Of a stretch of 64,000 nt of DNA, positions 48,167 to 59,624 are shown one piece after another. The notes below the pieces were generated by a model, which worked only from the letters and a program-made list of their open reading frames with translations, had not been told where the DNA came from and ran no database searches. The DNA comes from Letharia columbiana (Eukaryota > Ascomycota > Lecanoromycetes > Lecanorales > Parmeliaceae), in contig NW_023501067.1 of assembly GCF_014066305.1 (NCBI RefSeq), positions 310,001 through 374,000 of the forward strand, written 5' to 3'. Within the stretch, counting starts at the first letter, position 1. The number at the start of each line of letters is the position of its first letter. Both the position numbers and the translations under genes were made by a program.

Positions 48167-51100
48167 ATGTCGCAAAGCTGCGCCACTCAAGATGGCACGA
48201 AGATGTGCAGCAAAGACACTGTCAAGGCTACAGGTCTCAATATTTGGGCCAGCGGTGAGCACGGTCGTAACAGACCCAAAGTAGAGTAAGACAAGCAATC
48301 CTTCGTGAAGTCTGTCAGTATCATTGACAAAGCGTTGAAGTGTTATTGCAGTTCAAGGTCTTGGTGCTAATCCATACTACACATGGGTTTGGAGACCTGA
48401 TTCTGCCGGGGCGAGGCCTACGGGAGGCTCCTACTTCAGTTTACAAAGCCGCCAGAGGAATACTCAGGCTGACGCACTTCCCAATGGTGTTCGAGCGACA
48501 TCCGACTGACACAGCGGAAGTTATGTGGCTTCGCGACTTTTTGCCGGATCTAATTCCAACTGCGCGGATTGCGACATACAGCTACGAGTCAGACTGGCGC
48601 AGAGTGGACGTCAAAACAAATCTACGCGAATGTGGAGAGCAGTTGCTCAACGTGCTTCGTCAGAATCGCTCAACCGAGAAGGTTGGTGGAACTGTTCTGG
48701 GCATTGTTTAGGCATCATGACTAAGAGTCACCACAGGAGGGTCGACGGCCGCTGGTATTCATTGGACATAGCCTCGGAGGTCTGGTTATTAAACAGGTCG
48801 GTGTGGTTTTGGCGCGAATAGATCCTGTACTAAGCTCTCCACAGGCGCTAGTGCTGGCCGACCATGGTGATACTTTCAGAGATATTCGATTGTCCACGGC
48901 TGGGATCATCTTTCTTGGAACACCACATCAAGGAAGCGACGCTGCAATGTATGGTGGCTGGCTAGCTCACGCCGCTGGATACGATAAGACGTTGCTCGAG
49001 TCTCTAAAAAGAAATAGCCCTGCTCTTCATAACATTGCGCGGGACTTTGAAGCGAGCTATAGTAATGCTGATATCGTTTGCTTTTACGAAGACAAAGACG
49101 TGTCGTACGGACCCTTGAAGACCCAGGTGTGCTAACTCCCACCCTTACACTGGACTGGCGGTGAGTGCTTACGATATGCACAGTTTGTTAATCATCAGTC
49201 AGCCACCTTGCTCGGGAAAAGAGAAATTTATCTCTCTACGGATCACTCTGGGTTGAACAAATTTCGTAGCTCCGACGATGAAAATTTCCTCTTGGTGAGG
49301 CCAGAGATCCAGAGAATGGTTCAGAAGGCACCTCAAAGGATCGAGGAACAATATCGATGTACGATCCATCTTCTCTCTACTCCCGACTTTATATCCTCCA
49401 AAGCTCCACTGACTCCTCAGAAGCACACGCCGTGGGTACCGAAAAAGCACAAGGACCCCAAGATCGCCGAGAGGACCAAGAGACGCTATTACGCCAGACT
49501 TTAGCGTCAGATTACAAGAGTGATAAGGACCTGGTCTCAGAGAGGGTCCCCGGTACCTGCGAGTGGTTCTTCGAAGATGATAGATTCTTGGAGTGGCGCG
49601 ATAGTAACATTTCAAAACTTCTCTGGGTCTCCGCGGGTCCCGGATGCGGAAAGTCAGTGTTAGCGCGGGCCCTAATTGATGAGAGAAGCCTCTGCACAAA
49701 TACCACGGCCCCAACCGTCTGCTATTTCTTCTTCAAGGATGGCCAAAAGCAGCGCACACGTGGTGCTAACGCACTCTGTGCTTTACTCCACCAGCTCTTT
49801 GAGAGCACCCGTCTTATCACTCATGCGCTCCCCAGTTATAAAAGCTATAGGAAAAAGCTACGAGACGCATTCAGCGAGCTGTGGGAGATACTGGTCAAGT
49901 CCGCCCAGGATTCAGAGGCAGGTGAGATCATTTGTGTTTTGGATGCTTTAGACGAATGCGAGAAGAACGCAAGGAATCAGCTTATAGACAAGCTTGTCCA
50001 CTTCTTTTCGCAAGCAGAATCTTGTCAGAATACGTCAATACAACTCAAGTTCCTCGTTACTAGCCGTCCTTACGACGATCTAGAGCAGAATTTCCGACGG
50101 CTTTCGGGTGTCAGCACATATATGCGTTTTGACGGTGACGAGAAATCACAGAGGATTGGCCAGGACATCAACTTGGTGATTGACGCCAAAATTCCATATA
50201 TTACGGGAGACTTCAAGTGACGAGGACCGCAAGCGTATCTCCAGTCGTTTGAAAGAGATGGACAACCGCACTTATCTCTGGCTTTTCCTCACCATCGATA
50301 TAATTGAGAAGTCTCCGAGCAATTTCCGCAGGAAGTCTGACATAGATTCACTATTATCCAACCTGCCTTCGGAAATTTCTGACGCCTATGAAACGATTTT
50401 GAGGAGGAGTACAGCTAATTTCAAAGCTCGAATCCTACTTGAACTCATTGTCGCTGCGACGAGGCCCCTTAGCCTTGAGGAAGCAAACATGGCGTTGGCA
50501 ATAGCAACTCGTAAAGAAAGTTGCAGATCACAGAGCGCCCTTGAGTTGTGGCCCCAACAGAGTTTTGCAGCTACTGTCCAAAACATGTGCGGCCTCTTCG
50601 TCAGCGTTCATGACGGAAAGCTATTTTTGATCCATCAGACTGCAAGAGAATTCCTGACCAGGACATTTGAACCGGCTAGTACCAAGTTGCACAAATGGAA
50701 AGGATACTTGGACATGGCAGCTGCTCATGGTACAATGTCTCGAATCTGTCTCGACTACCTCAATTTTCAGGACATTGCTAGTTTCCATCAAAGCCAGCTA
50801 GGTCAAGGCGGCTATGCCGAATCAACAAATGAATATTACCTTCTCGACTACGCCGCTAACAATTGGGCAACTCACTATACTTCTCAACCTGCTGAGCTCG
50901 CCAAAGTTTCACAACAAGCTGCTATGAGGCTCTGCAATAAATCGTCACTACAATTATACTGGTTTGCAATCTATTGTGCCTCGAGAGATGTAAACCCTTC
51001 AGAAGTGTGTGCCGGATTAGGGATTGCGTCTTTTCTTGGGTTCACATACGTTGCTGAAGGGTTCCTGAATGAAGGAGCTGATGTGAACGCTCAATGTGGG

Positions 51101-51223
51101 GAATTGGGTCATGCATTGCGGATGGCGTCGTTGGAAGGTCATGATGAAACAGTAGGAATGTTACTCCGTAGAGGGGCTGACATCAATCTTAAAGGCGGTA
51201 TTTATCGTGAAAATGCACTGGAG

Positions 51224-51662
51224 GCGGCGTCAGGCAGAGGTCATGATCAAGTAGTGCGAGTTTTGCTTGATAGTGGGGCTACCGATGTTGATGGAGAAGC
51301 ACTATACGCGGCGTCATCCGAAGGTTATGATCAAATAGTGCAGATGCTACTCGACAGTGGGGCTGCCGATGCTGCTGGAGAAGCACTGAGCGCGGCGTCA
51401 GGCAGAGGTGACGATCAAATTGTGCAGATGATACTCGACAGGAGTGGGATATTTTTAACGCTCAGGGTGAAGCGTATAACAGAGCACTGAGAGATGGCGT
51501 CATGCGGAGGTCATGATCAAATAATGCAGATGCTATTCGACAGTGGGGCTGCTGATATTGGTGGAAAAGCACTGAAGGCGGCGTCATGCAGAGGTTACGA
51601 TCGAATCGTACAGATGCTACTCGACAAAGGGGCTATTTATTACGCTCAGGTCGAAGCGTATG
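51224..51662 (+). repeat. 84-bp ankyrin-coding tandem units
   Basis: Units beginning GCGGCGTCA recur at about 51224, 51308, 51392, 51494 and 51578, mostly 84 bp apart (28 codons); the 102-bp gap follows the frameshift. Copies are highly similar (HDQIVQMLLDSGAAD-type), more alike than ordinary ankyrin repeats, suggesting recent internal duplication or concerted evolution. Confidence 0.8.
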
Positions 51663-51713
51663 ACGAAGCTGTCATACGAAGGTAAAATAGTCCGGGTTAT
51701 TTTTGGAAAAAAA

Positions 51714-51718
<5 letters not shown>

Positions 51719-51746
<28 letters not shown>
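51719..51746 (+). repeat. 28-base poly-A run flanked by 27-bp direct repeats
   Basis: A pure A tract at 51719-51746 sits between two copies of a 27-bp sequence beginning CGCTCAGGTCGAAGCGTATG (51643-51669 and 51749-51775), inside the ankyrin part of the NLR pseudogene. Confidence 0.85.
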
Positions 51747-51748
<2 letters not shown>

Positions 51749-52150
51749 CGCTCAGGTCGAAGCGTATGACGAAGCACTCGTTGGTGGCGTCAGTCCCAAG
51801 GTCATTATCAAGTGGTGCGGATGCTGCAGAAAGCAAGGGCATCTGTACGATAGAACTGCGCTACATCTTGCCTCTGTCGAAGAATATAAAGCTCTTGTCA
51901 AACAATTCTTCAGGCTTGCACCCGATCAGAGTATCACCGAGCTGTAATGACGAAACTGTCTCCAGCTGCACCGTCCATCGATCCTACTGAACTGGTCCGG
52001 TTGGCTTCTGAAGACACGCCTTGACTCCGATCTGAGTGATCGGGGTAACTGAACTCCTCTGCATCAGGCTGCTGGGAAGGATGTTGCTGCTGCACCACGC
52101 ATTGAGGCGACAAGTGAGTGGACTTCACGTGCGATTACAGTGCATCACCA

Positions 52151-53421
52151 CCGAATACCCTCGGCCATCTTGACGGCCGGCAGCCCCCAGTCGGGCCTGG
52201 CACTGATACTGACTTTCAGCAGTCTCAATCTATGAACTAGATGTCAACAAAGGGTGGGTGGACATAAGGCCAGCCCAGCTACTTCCCAAGAGGGAAGTTA
52301 CTGCGATGGCTGCTCCTTGGTACGTCGGCAACCGGGGATACTGAAAGGCTTGTCTGACCCCTTGAAGAAGAGAATCAAATTCAACACCTTGCCCGTCCTC
52401 GTCGCCGCCCTTCCGCTCTTGAAACCAAGTCGGTATGGCGTCCCCGTCTTTCTCCCCGGTCGATGACCATCCAAGAAGATTCTATCTCTGTTCGTACGCT
52501 TGTTGTTTGTTAGGTTGATTAGCGATATCATTGCATTCCTTATATACATGAACAGTGCCAAATTCTTGATGAGTCTGTCTGCAGATGATTTCAACTTCAT
52601 TGCATCCGCTAGCACCCTTATGGACGCACCGCCTTGAGTATTTCACGACTCCAGAGATGACTCCGAGATGTCGTGGAATAGCCAGGAAGCACCGCCTGAG
52701 CTTTCTTTGTATTAGACCCAACGGACTCTATCGAGCTCCAAGACACAATCATTAGGGACTCGACTCAACACCGAGCTGGGTCTCGAAGGGAAATTCTTGT
52801 GCACATGGGCAGCGTGGATCTTGAATGCGATCAGGTTTGGTATGTCAGTATAGGTAGGATTCAGCGGAGGCTGTGCCCGAAAAGCGAGATCATCTGAGCT
52901 ATATCCATACGTGCAGAGAAAAGAGTTCGAAGGAGGATCTTTATTGTGATATAACTCAGTTAGCAGTATATTTCTCATGTTACCTAGCCTCCTGTTCTAG
53001 CTCAATCCATCCCGGCTATGCTTCTTCCACCCTCAACCAGACGTCCAAACAGCTCTCTTTATGACGAACACGGTACATCATCGTACATTCTTCAGCGATT
53101 ACACTTAGTCACGAACTACCCGAGAGTCGAACGATTGCATACTAATGAGTGGCTCTCAAGCTAAAGTCTACAATGACCGGACGCCCACAGTTAAAATGCC
53201 CGCTTGTTGAATGTAAGGATGAGATGATTCTTCACCACGACGACAGTCAATTCTCATGTTCCGAAGCGGTGCCATCGTCTCCCTTCCACGTCCACTTTGT
53301 CCCCACCGACGCGATTTAGTCCCGGCTGCATGTTCAGTCAAGCAAGCAATGCGTAACTACCAAATAGGAAAAGGCCAACCGGACTCCTTTCGCAACCAGC
53401 GCGTCATCGGATCTTCTACTA
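52151..53421. other. Intergenic
   Basis: No gene supported. Short open frames on both strands are motif-free. Confidence 0.4.
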
Positions 53422-53861
53422 TCACGAGCGGTGGTTGATAGTGACATGGCAACCGCCGCCGTTGTCCGTGCCAAAATTTCCCTTTATGACCGCCGCAACC
53501 ATCCAAGATGTTTTGTGCAATGTCACGAATTGTCTGACCGGACAGAGGTGTTCCGGGCCTGCACCGTTGGTCGCAGACACCATGTAGCCCAGACACCATG
53601 TAGCAGCTTCCGACGCTGAACTGGGCCCCATCGGTGTGAGTGGATCCGGTGTCAATGTTGTTTCAAAGCTGATTGGCAGTCGGTAACGCTGGGGGTGTAG
53701 GAGGAGCCCTTGCAGCTAGAGCGAGAAATCGAGATTAGCAAAGGAACGCTGCGGGGCTTAAGAGAGCACGAGGACAGCAGGGCCCTTCTTGCCACGTACT
53801 TGTTCGTATAGGTTGCTACGCCTGCGCCCATGGTGGCTAGGGCGGCCGAGGTGATGGTCAT
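53422..53861 (-). pseudogene. Small secreted cysteine-containing protein, pseudogene
   Basis: The minus strand begins at 53861 with a signal-peptide-like start (MTITSAALATMGAGV). A typical intron of about 80 nt follows (GTACGT donor, CTCTAG acceptor at about 53720), then a small Cys/Gly-rich domain (CKGSSYTPSVTDC in the first part, CGGHKG further on, GGGCHVT near the end). The reading frame is lost several times: an extra base near 53660, a 16-bp tandem duplication near 53585-53615, an extra dinucleotide near 53560, and another single base near 53475. The final in-frame stop of the last segment is at 53422. It resembles fungal small secreted or effector-like proteins; I cannot name the family and cannot tell whether it was toxic. 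Lesions are described only; no repaired version is given. Confidence 0.65.
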
Positions 53862-54486
53862 GAGAAGTGAGTCTGCATCTTGGATGGTGGGTGGGGGTTA
53901 CAATGAGTTTCCTGATTGTTTGCGAGCTTAATGCTGATATGTGGAGATCTGAAGATGTTGGTGAGATGTGAATTCGAGTATCTGAGTGCTGGGAGACCTT
54001 GGCCCTTTCATGGTAACATCAGTCGTCTAAGCCACCAGACTAGTGTAACAAGCTGAACGTGTTTATCCCCAAATTAATGGCCCTCAACGTCTATGCCGAT
54101 CAACGATCGCATATATCGGCATTCCCAAGGCTTGTTCTTTCAAATCGATACAAGCCCGATCCAGCTCCGGATCGTCTTGGTCAGACTACCTACCTCATTT
54201 AATGTAACATGAGACCACCATCAAGGTCTTCTTATGATGACGAGTATGGTCTGTTTGCAGAACGTTGAGCAAGTAGATGACGCAACGAGCTCCAAGAGCT
54301 GACAGGCCATTCTCCTTCCCTGCAATCCGGCAGCCCCTTAGACATACATGCGTCTTCAAAAGGAAACCCCGCTTTCAATCGGTTGGACAAGAGCAGTTCC
54401 CCTTGAGCACGAGCCGCTGATTCGAACAGCAGCGAGCAGCGCCAGCCTCGTGGGCACCCTCTACAGCCTCGTCCAAACGAGAGCTA

Positions 54487-54950
54487 AGTCTTCACTGCAA
54501 CAGCCCTGCAGAAGATGAACTCGACTGCTTCGTCAATCAAGGATGTTGGGTATTTTCCTTAATGCAACAATTCTATAGGAAATGAACCCGACTGTCTTAA
54601 GTATTTAAGGGTGTGAGAAATTTTCTTTAGTGCAAAAATGCTGCAGAAATTGAAGCCGGCTATTACAACAGATAAGGATTTCAAGAATACTCCTCAACTC
54701 CACGATCTTGGTGTAAGAAGCTTTCTTCAGCGCAACAGCCCTGTAGAAAACGGATCCGATGACTACAATAGTTAGAGCTAGGAACGGATTGAAATGCTTT
54801 GATAGTCAAATGGTGTGAAGAAACTTCATCGATACAGATCAAAGTTGCTGTGTTTTAAAACAATTCTGCAAAGAGAAAATTTTCAACTGCTCCAATGTTT
54901 ATGTTGCAAGGGGTGTCAAAGATTTTCTTCCATGCAGGCCAAAGTTGCTG
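54487..54950 (+). repeat. Degenerate tandem repeat array
   Basis: At least four units of about 65-105 bp start near 54487, 54551, 54617 and 54719. Each has a TTTTCTTNAGTGCAACA-like start, then a CTGCAGAAAATGAA-like middle and a CGACT core; weaker copies extend to about 54950. Divergence and variable unit length indicate an old array. AT-rich with no coding signal. Confidence 0.6.
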
Positions 54951-55183
54951 AGTCAAGATATTGACTCAATCTAAGAGGGCATACATTGTATCGAAAAAGC
55001 ATACACGTATGGAGATGTCTACAGTATATTAATTGTTCTTTCTTCAGCCGACGTTCTCCCCCAGGGCCCGCCCTTCTGTTGTGATTGGTTAAATCCTCCC
55101 TCACCCGGTGTCCCGCCGTCCCCCCTCCACCCCCGCGCGCTAAGGCGCGGCTTCATGGCCTTCGGGGCCCGAGCCCGTCTCCA

Positions 55184-55197
55184 CCCCCCCCCCCCCC
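55184..55197 (+). repeat. 14-C homopolymer in a pyrimidine-rich segment
   Basis: A run of 14 C at 55184-55197 sits in a 240-bp segment where the plus strand is strongly C/T-rich. Confidence 0.85.
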
Positions 55198-55643
55198 TCC
55201 CTCCCCTGCGGGCCTCGTGGCTCAAGCCTTCTCCACTCATGAGCGCCCGAACCTCATTGCCGCCAATCCCCTCCCCTACATTCGCCCTGACGTAGCTGCC
55301 TGCCCCCCTCCCGTAAAGGTAATGTTACGTTTATTTTGTGTGGTGACGTATCTCCCGGGGCACTTGCCGCCAGACGTCAGCCCTTCTTCCGACGTGCCTA
55401 TAATCAAAACACGATATTAGAAAGCACTGCAATCAATTGTCCGGGCTTTTATACTTTGTGATGATGTCAATGGCTTCCAAGACTCTCTTCCGTGAGGGTA
55501 TGCTTCCTTGCTGTAAAGTTGCGCTTCTTGATTATATAGCGGAGCCTCCCTGAATCTTCCTATTCAAAAATCCTTTTGGTCTGCAGTCTATCCCATTGGC
55601 ATTAGAAAAGCAGAGCTTCGTCAGTCACACTACCATCATCACA

Positions 55644-56732
55644 ATGGGATCCATCGGAGAAGGCTTCACCTTCACCGTCTACAGAGGGTCTAAGGATGGT
55701 TCAATCGTCAAGTCGAGCACTCACCAGGACGACCTACAAGGCGATCAGGTCTTCTTGAAAATTACACACAGTGGTCTCTGCGGAACAGACGAACACTACC
55801 GATCCGCAGACCAGGTTTTAGGACACGAAGGCGCAGGCATTGTGCAAGACGTGGGCCCGGATGTTCGCGACTTAAAGGAGTAAGTGCCCTTCCTTTCCCG
55901 CACGTCCAGAAGATACGTTGGCTGACTCCTGTTGTCAATAGAGGTGACCGTGTTGGCTTCGGGTATCTTCATAACAGCTGCGGCCGCTGCGAGCAATGTC
56001 TGACGGGCAAGGAGACATTCTGCCCAGAAAGGGTCATGTATGGCATGGGCGACTTCCACATTGGTTCCTTCGCCTCCCACGCCGTCTGGCGCGAGGCCTA
56101 CCTCTTCAAGATACCCGACTCTATACCCAATGAATACGCAGCACCCTTGATGTGCGGTGGTGCGACGGTCTTCAACGCCCTAGAGATGTACGGTGTACGG
56201 CCTACCGACCGAGTAGGCATCATCGGCGTTGGCGGCTTGGGGCATCTCGCTATTCAATTTGCCGCCAACATGGGCTGCGAGGTGGTGGTCTTCAGCGGCA
56301 CGGATAGCAAGAAAGAGGAAGCCATGAAGCTGGGTGCTCTGGAATTCTACGCGATGAAGGGTATCAAAGGGCCAGAGCAGCTCCCCAAAATCAAACCGAT
56401 CAATCACCTCCTTGTTACCACCAGCGCGAAGCCAGACTATGCCTTGTACTCGTCCATACTGGCTCCTGGAGCCACGATCTTCCCCTTGTCCGTCGCGGAA
56501 GGCAACTTTGAGTTCCCATACATGCCGATGCTATTGACCGGCGTTCGCGTGCAGGGAAGCGTTGTAGCGCCGAGGGCGATCCACAACAAGATGATGGAGT
56601 TTGCGGCGGTACACAAGATCAAGCCAATGATTGAGAAGTTCCCCTCTGAGCCAGGAGGGCATTGAGAAGGCCTTCGAGCACCTGGATCATGGTGAAATGC
56701 GGTATCGAGGTGTTCTCGTTGCGCAGGATTAG
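55644..56732 (+). CDS. Zinc-dependent alcohol dehydrogenase (CAD/ADH6-like), frameshift near the C-terminus
   Basis: Exons 55644-55879 and 55942 onward (62-nt phase-2 intron, GTAAGT...AATAG). Medium-chain zinc ADH motifs: HSGLCGTDEHYR (catalytic Cys), LGHEGAGIVQ, GDRVGFGY, structural-zinc CGRCEQCLTGKETFC, and nucleotide loop GIIGVGGLGHLAIQFA. The family reduces cinnamyl and other aldehydes with NADPH. As written, the frame ends at 56663-56665 after EKFPSEPGGH. In the next frame the expected C-terminus continues (GIEKAFEHLDHGEMRYRGVLVAQD, in two pieces) to TAG at 56730-56732, so one extra C in the CCCC run near 56641 shifts the frame. It may be a real lesion costing about 25 residues, or an assembly error in a homopolymer. 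Confidence 0.85.
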
Positions 56733-57569
56733 AGGCGCAAGGTCGATAAACTTAAGACTCGAAGCGTAAAGCGTAAAGAGAGATAAATACATCATGATGC
56801 TGATAGAGTTTCATTCAACCTTCTGAGTTTCACCTACGGTAATCATGCTCCGGAGAGTCTACCCCGCTTTCCGCTCCTTAGGCAAAGTGGGTTGAAAGTT
56901 TAAACATTGTGGGGTAGAAGTGACATGAAGGCATCAAGCTCCCTCTTCTCTCGCAAGAAATCATCCCGAGTCCGCTTCGACACCTGTAGCCTCTCAAGAT
57001 GCGTAAAGTAATATCTTCTCTCTGGCTTTGTCAAGGATCTTTTAGTTCAGGAAGGACTGACAAGTGGCAAAGCCCTTCACACGTACCACCGTCCTGGTGC
57101 CCTGGTCGTGGCACAACACTCGAGTAGGAAAGGGCCAATCAGCAGCAGGCATTGACTGGAAGGCTGTACAAAGGATGCAGATCAAATAAGGCACGTGAGA
57201 AAATAAGCGAAAGGAAAGGGGTCAGAAAGAGCAGTGCTTGCGAAATGTGGCTCGGACTACAACTCCGTCGCCGATCCTGATGAAGTCATGAGGTAGCATT
57301 ATTACCGTCAACATCGAATTGTCTGCCAATCATGCGTAAGCCCATGCGGCACACATGGCAATTCCAGCTTCTCGCTCCTCGCTCTATACTCGATTCGACA
57401 ATGGGCTACGAAGGGCAACCAGCTGGGAGACTATTCGGCGCCATCTCCGCATGCCTGCTTGCCCTTCATTCCTCAACATAAAGATAGCCCACGCGACCTG
57501 GCACTCTCAGTAACCCTCAGTAACTCTTTTCATCTAAACACCCCAATGCAATAGCTTTGCCCACGCGAA
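56733..57569. other. Intergenic
   Basis: Between the alcohol dehydrogenase and the MFS gene; no feature seen other than presumptive promoter. Confidence 0.5.
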
Positions 57570-59320
57570 ATGGCGAATGTCGCTGCGAAGAAGATGCAAG
57601 ACGTGCAGCATCAAGAGGAAAAGCCAGAAAAGGTTCCCTCGTCTGGTCACAGCTCTGATACAGCTCCAGGCAGCGATAATGCTCCTACTCACGACAAGGC
57701 CGAGTCTCCTACCACCAGAGAAGATGGCAAGATAGAGATTAAGGAGGAAGACTGTTGGGACAAGCTTGGCTATTCTTTCTCTCCCTTCAGGAAATGGACT
57801 ATCCTCACCGTCATCTTCTGGGTCCAAGTCTCCATGAACTTCAACACAAGCGTCTACTCCAATGCCGTCGAGCCTCTCACCAAGGCTTTTGTAATTTCTG
57901 GCCAAGCGGCTAGGGTGGGGCAGATGATATACCTTGTGGCTTATGCTTTTGGATCTGAGCTGTGGGCTCCTTGGAGCGAGGATCTGGGCCGCTGGCCGGT
58001 CTTGCAGCTTTCGCTTTTTCTGGTCAATGTTTGGGAGATACCCTGCGCCTTGGCACCGAACTACAGCACCATCATTGGGTTCCGTTTTCTTGGTGGACTG
58101 TCCTCAGCTGGCGGGTCTGTGACGTTGGGCTTGATAGCAGATATGTGGGAGGCGGATGACCAACAGTATGCCGTGGCTTTCATCGTGTTATCATCGGTCG
58201 GTGGATCCGTTCTTGGTCCTATTGTTGGAGCCTTCGTGCAACGTTGGCTTAGCTGGCATTGGAACTTCTGGGTTCAGGTGAGTCTCTGATATCGTGCATC
58301 CATGAGAGCAACACCTTTCACAGGTTTACCTAGCTACTCTACTCTGCCCGTGATTGCTGACACCATTTACAGCTTATCTTCGGCGGAGCTGTACAGCTAG
58401 CCCACTTCTTCCTCGTACCGGAGACTCGCTCTACAATTATCCTGGACAGAGAAGCCAAGAAAAGACGCAAGGCTACAGGAGAGAACATATGGGGTCCCAA
58501 CGAACTCAAAGAGAACCGCTTCTCACCCAAAGAGATCCTCGCCACCTGGGGTCGTCCATTCGAAATGTTCATCCGCGAGCCAATCGTGCTTTGCCTATCT
58601 CTCCTATCCGGTTTCTCAGACGCCCTTATTTTCACCTTCCTCGAATCTTTTCAGCCCGTCTACGAACAGTGGAACTTCGGGACCACGGCTCAGGGTCTCG
58701 CCTTTATACCCGTTCTGATCGGTTACTTCCTTGCCTGGGTTTCCTTCTTCCCTTTCTTCGCCCGGCACAACAAGATCCGTGCAAGGGATCCCAACGCCCT
58801 TCAGCCCGAAGCCCGCCTATACTGGCTGCTATACCTTGCACCCCTCGAAGCAATCGGACTCTTTGGCTTTGCCTGGACTAGCTTGGGGCCGGCATACAAC
58901 GTCCACTGGATCGCGCCTATGATCTTCTCAATGCTCATCGGCGCTGCCAACTACGCAATCTACATGGCCACGATCGACTACATGATCGCCTCTTACGGTC
59001 CTTACTCCGCCTCCGCAACCGGCGGCAACGCCCTTGCTCGTGACTTCCTCGCTGGTATAGCAGCCATGTATGCGACTCCCTTCTACACAGACGTTGGCAA
59101 CGGACATGCGAAATTCAAACTAGAGTGGCCGTCGACGATACTGGCTTGCTTGGCTATCATTGTGACGGTACCGATTTACATCTTCTACTGGAAGGGGCCG
59201 TATATAAGGGAAAAGAGTAAATTTGCGCAGACGCTGGCGTCGGATCGAAAGGAACATGGGGGAAGGAGAGTGGAGAGTGTGGGTGCGAAGGCGGAGGCGG
59301 GGCATATGGAAGACGCTTAG
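57570..59320 (+). CDS. MFS transporter, DHA1 family (polyamine/multidrug type)
   Basis: Two exons, 57570-58277 and 58373-59320 (95-nt phase-0 intron), encode 551 aa. A charged cytosolic N-terminus of about 70 residues precedes twelve predicted helices. Motifs of the Tpo1/Flr1-like DHA1 class: VQVSMNFNTSVYSNAV in helix 1, FGSELWAPWSEDLGRWPVL (motif A region), GGLSSAGGSVTLGLIADMW, and GPIVGAFVQRWLSWHW for the family-specific motif C with GP. The central loop is basic. The second half has LESFQPVYEQWNFGT, ASATGGNALARDFLAG and YIFYWKGPYIRE near the C-terminus. Such carriers export drugs, polyamines or metabolites by proton antiport. Immediately downstream of the alcohol dehydrogenase on the same strand, but nothing shows co-regulation. 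Confidence 0.93.
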
Positions 59321-59585
59321 GGTTGAGCCGCATGTACCTAAAAGAAGAAAGCTCATGGCGCTAGATTGGTATGGTCTTATGGTGCGATGAAAGTACGAGG
59401 GTCGATGAATGCTCATGTTACAACCTCTTACATGTAACCCTAATCCCCACCAATATTCCTATACATTGATCGAAGCGATCAGCCTGTCGTTACCTCTGCC
59501 TAATCTCCCCTCCCATCCCGCCCGTCCCTCCACCCCGATGCCCAACAACCTTTCTAACCCACATCTGCCACATCACTCACCCACC

Positions 59586-59624
59586 CACTCACTCACTCAC
59601 TCACTCACTCACCCACTCACTCAC
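59586..59624 (+). repeat. (CACT)n microsatellite
   Basis: Tetranucleotide CACT run at 59586-59612, interrupted by CC and continuing to 59624. A complementary (GAGT)n run lies about 650 bp downstream. Confidence 0.9.

Larger units (their letters stand above)
48167..52150 (+). pseudogene. NACHT-ankyrin NLR-like pseudogene with alpha/beta-hydrolase N-terminus
   Basis: Probable exons from about 48352 (5' end unresolved; ATG at 48167 is a guess), 48515-48681, 48737-48796, 48845-49126, 49184-49358 and 49448 onward. N-terminal SERAC1-like hydrolase: QGLGANPYYTW, ARIATYSYESDWR, PLVFIGHSLGGLVIKQ, FLGTPHQGSD. Then comes a NACHT ATPase with P-loop GPGCGKSVLAR and Walker B CVLDALDEC, SRPYDDLE, and the winged-helix-like LLSNLPSEISDAYETIL. 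Ankyrin repeats follow in 84-bp units. A frameshift near 50210 (two bases lost or one gained) separates NLVIDAKI from SSDEDRKRISSRLK. Another occurs near 51440, with stops at 51488 and 51683, a 28-base A run at 51719-51746, and increasingly decayed ankyrin sequence to about 52150. Intact relatives act as fungal NLRs in allorecognition or immunity-like signalling. Confidence 0.82.
53862..55643. other. Intergenic with degenerate repeats and pyrimidine-rich stretch
   Basis: Contains a degenerate tandem array (54487-54950) and a CT-rich strand-biased segment (about 55085-55330) with a 14-C run. No gene supported. The final part is the leader of the alcohol dehydrogenase gene. Confidence 0.5.

Noticed and set aside
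48439..48514. Frameshift near the start of the NLR gene
   Set aside because: A 76-nt intron (GTTTAC donor, CTGACACAG acceptor) joins the frames, so I did not count it as a lesion.
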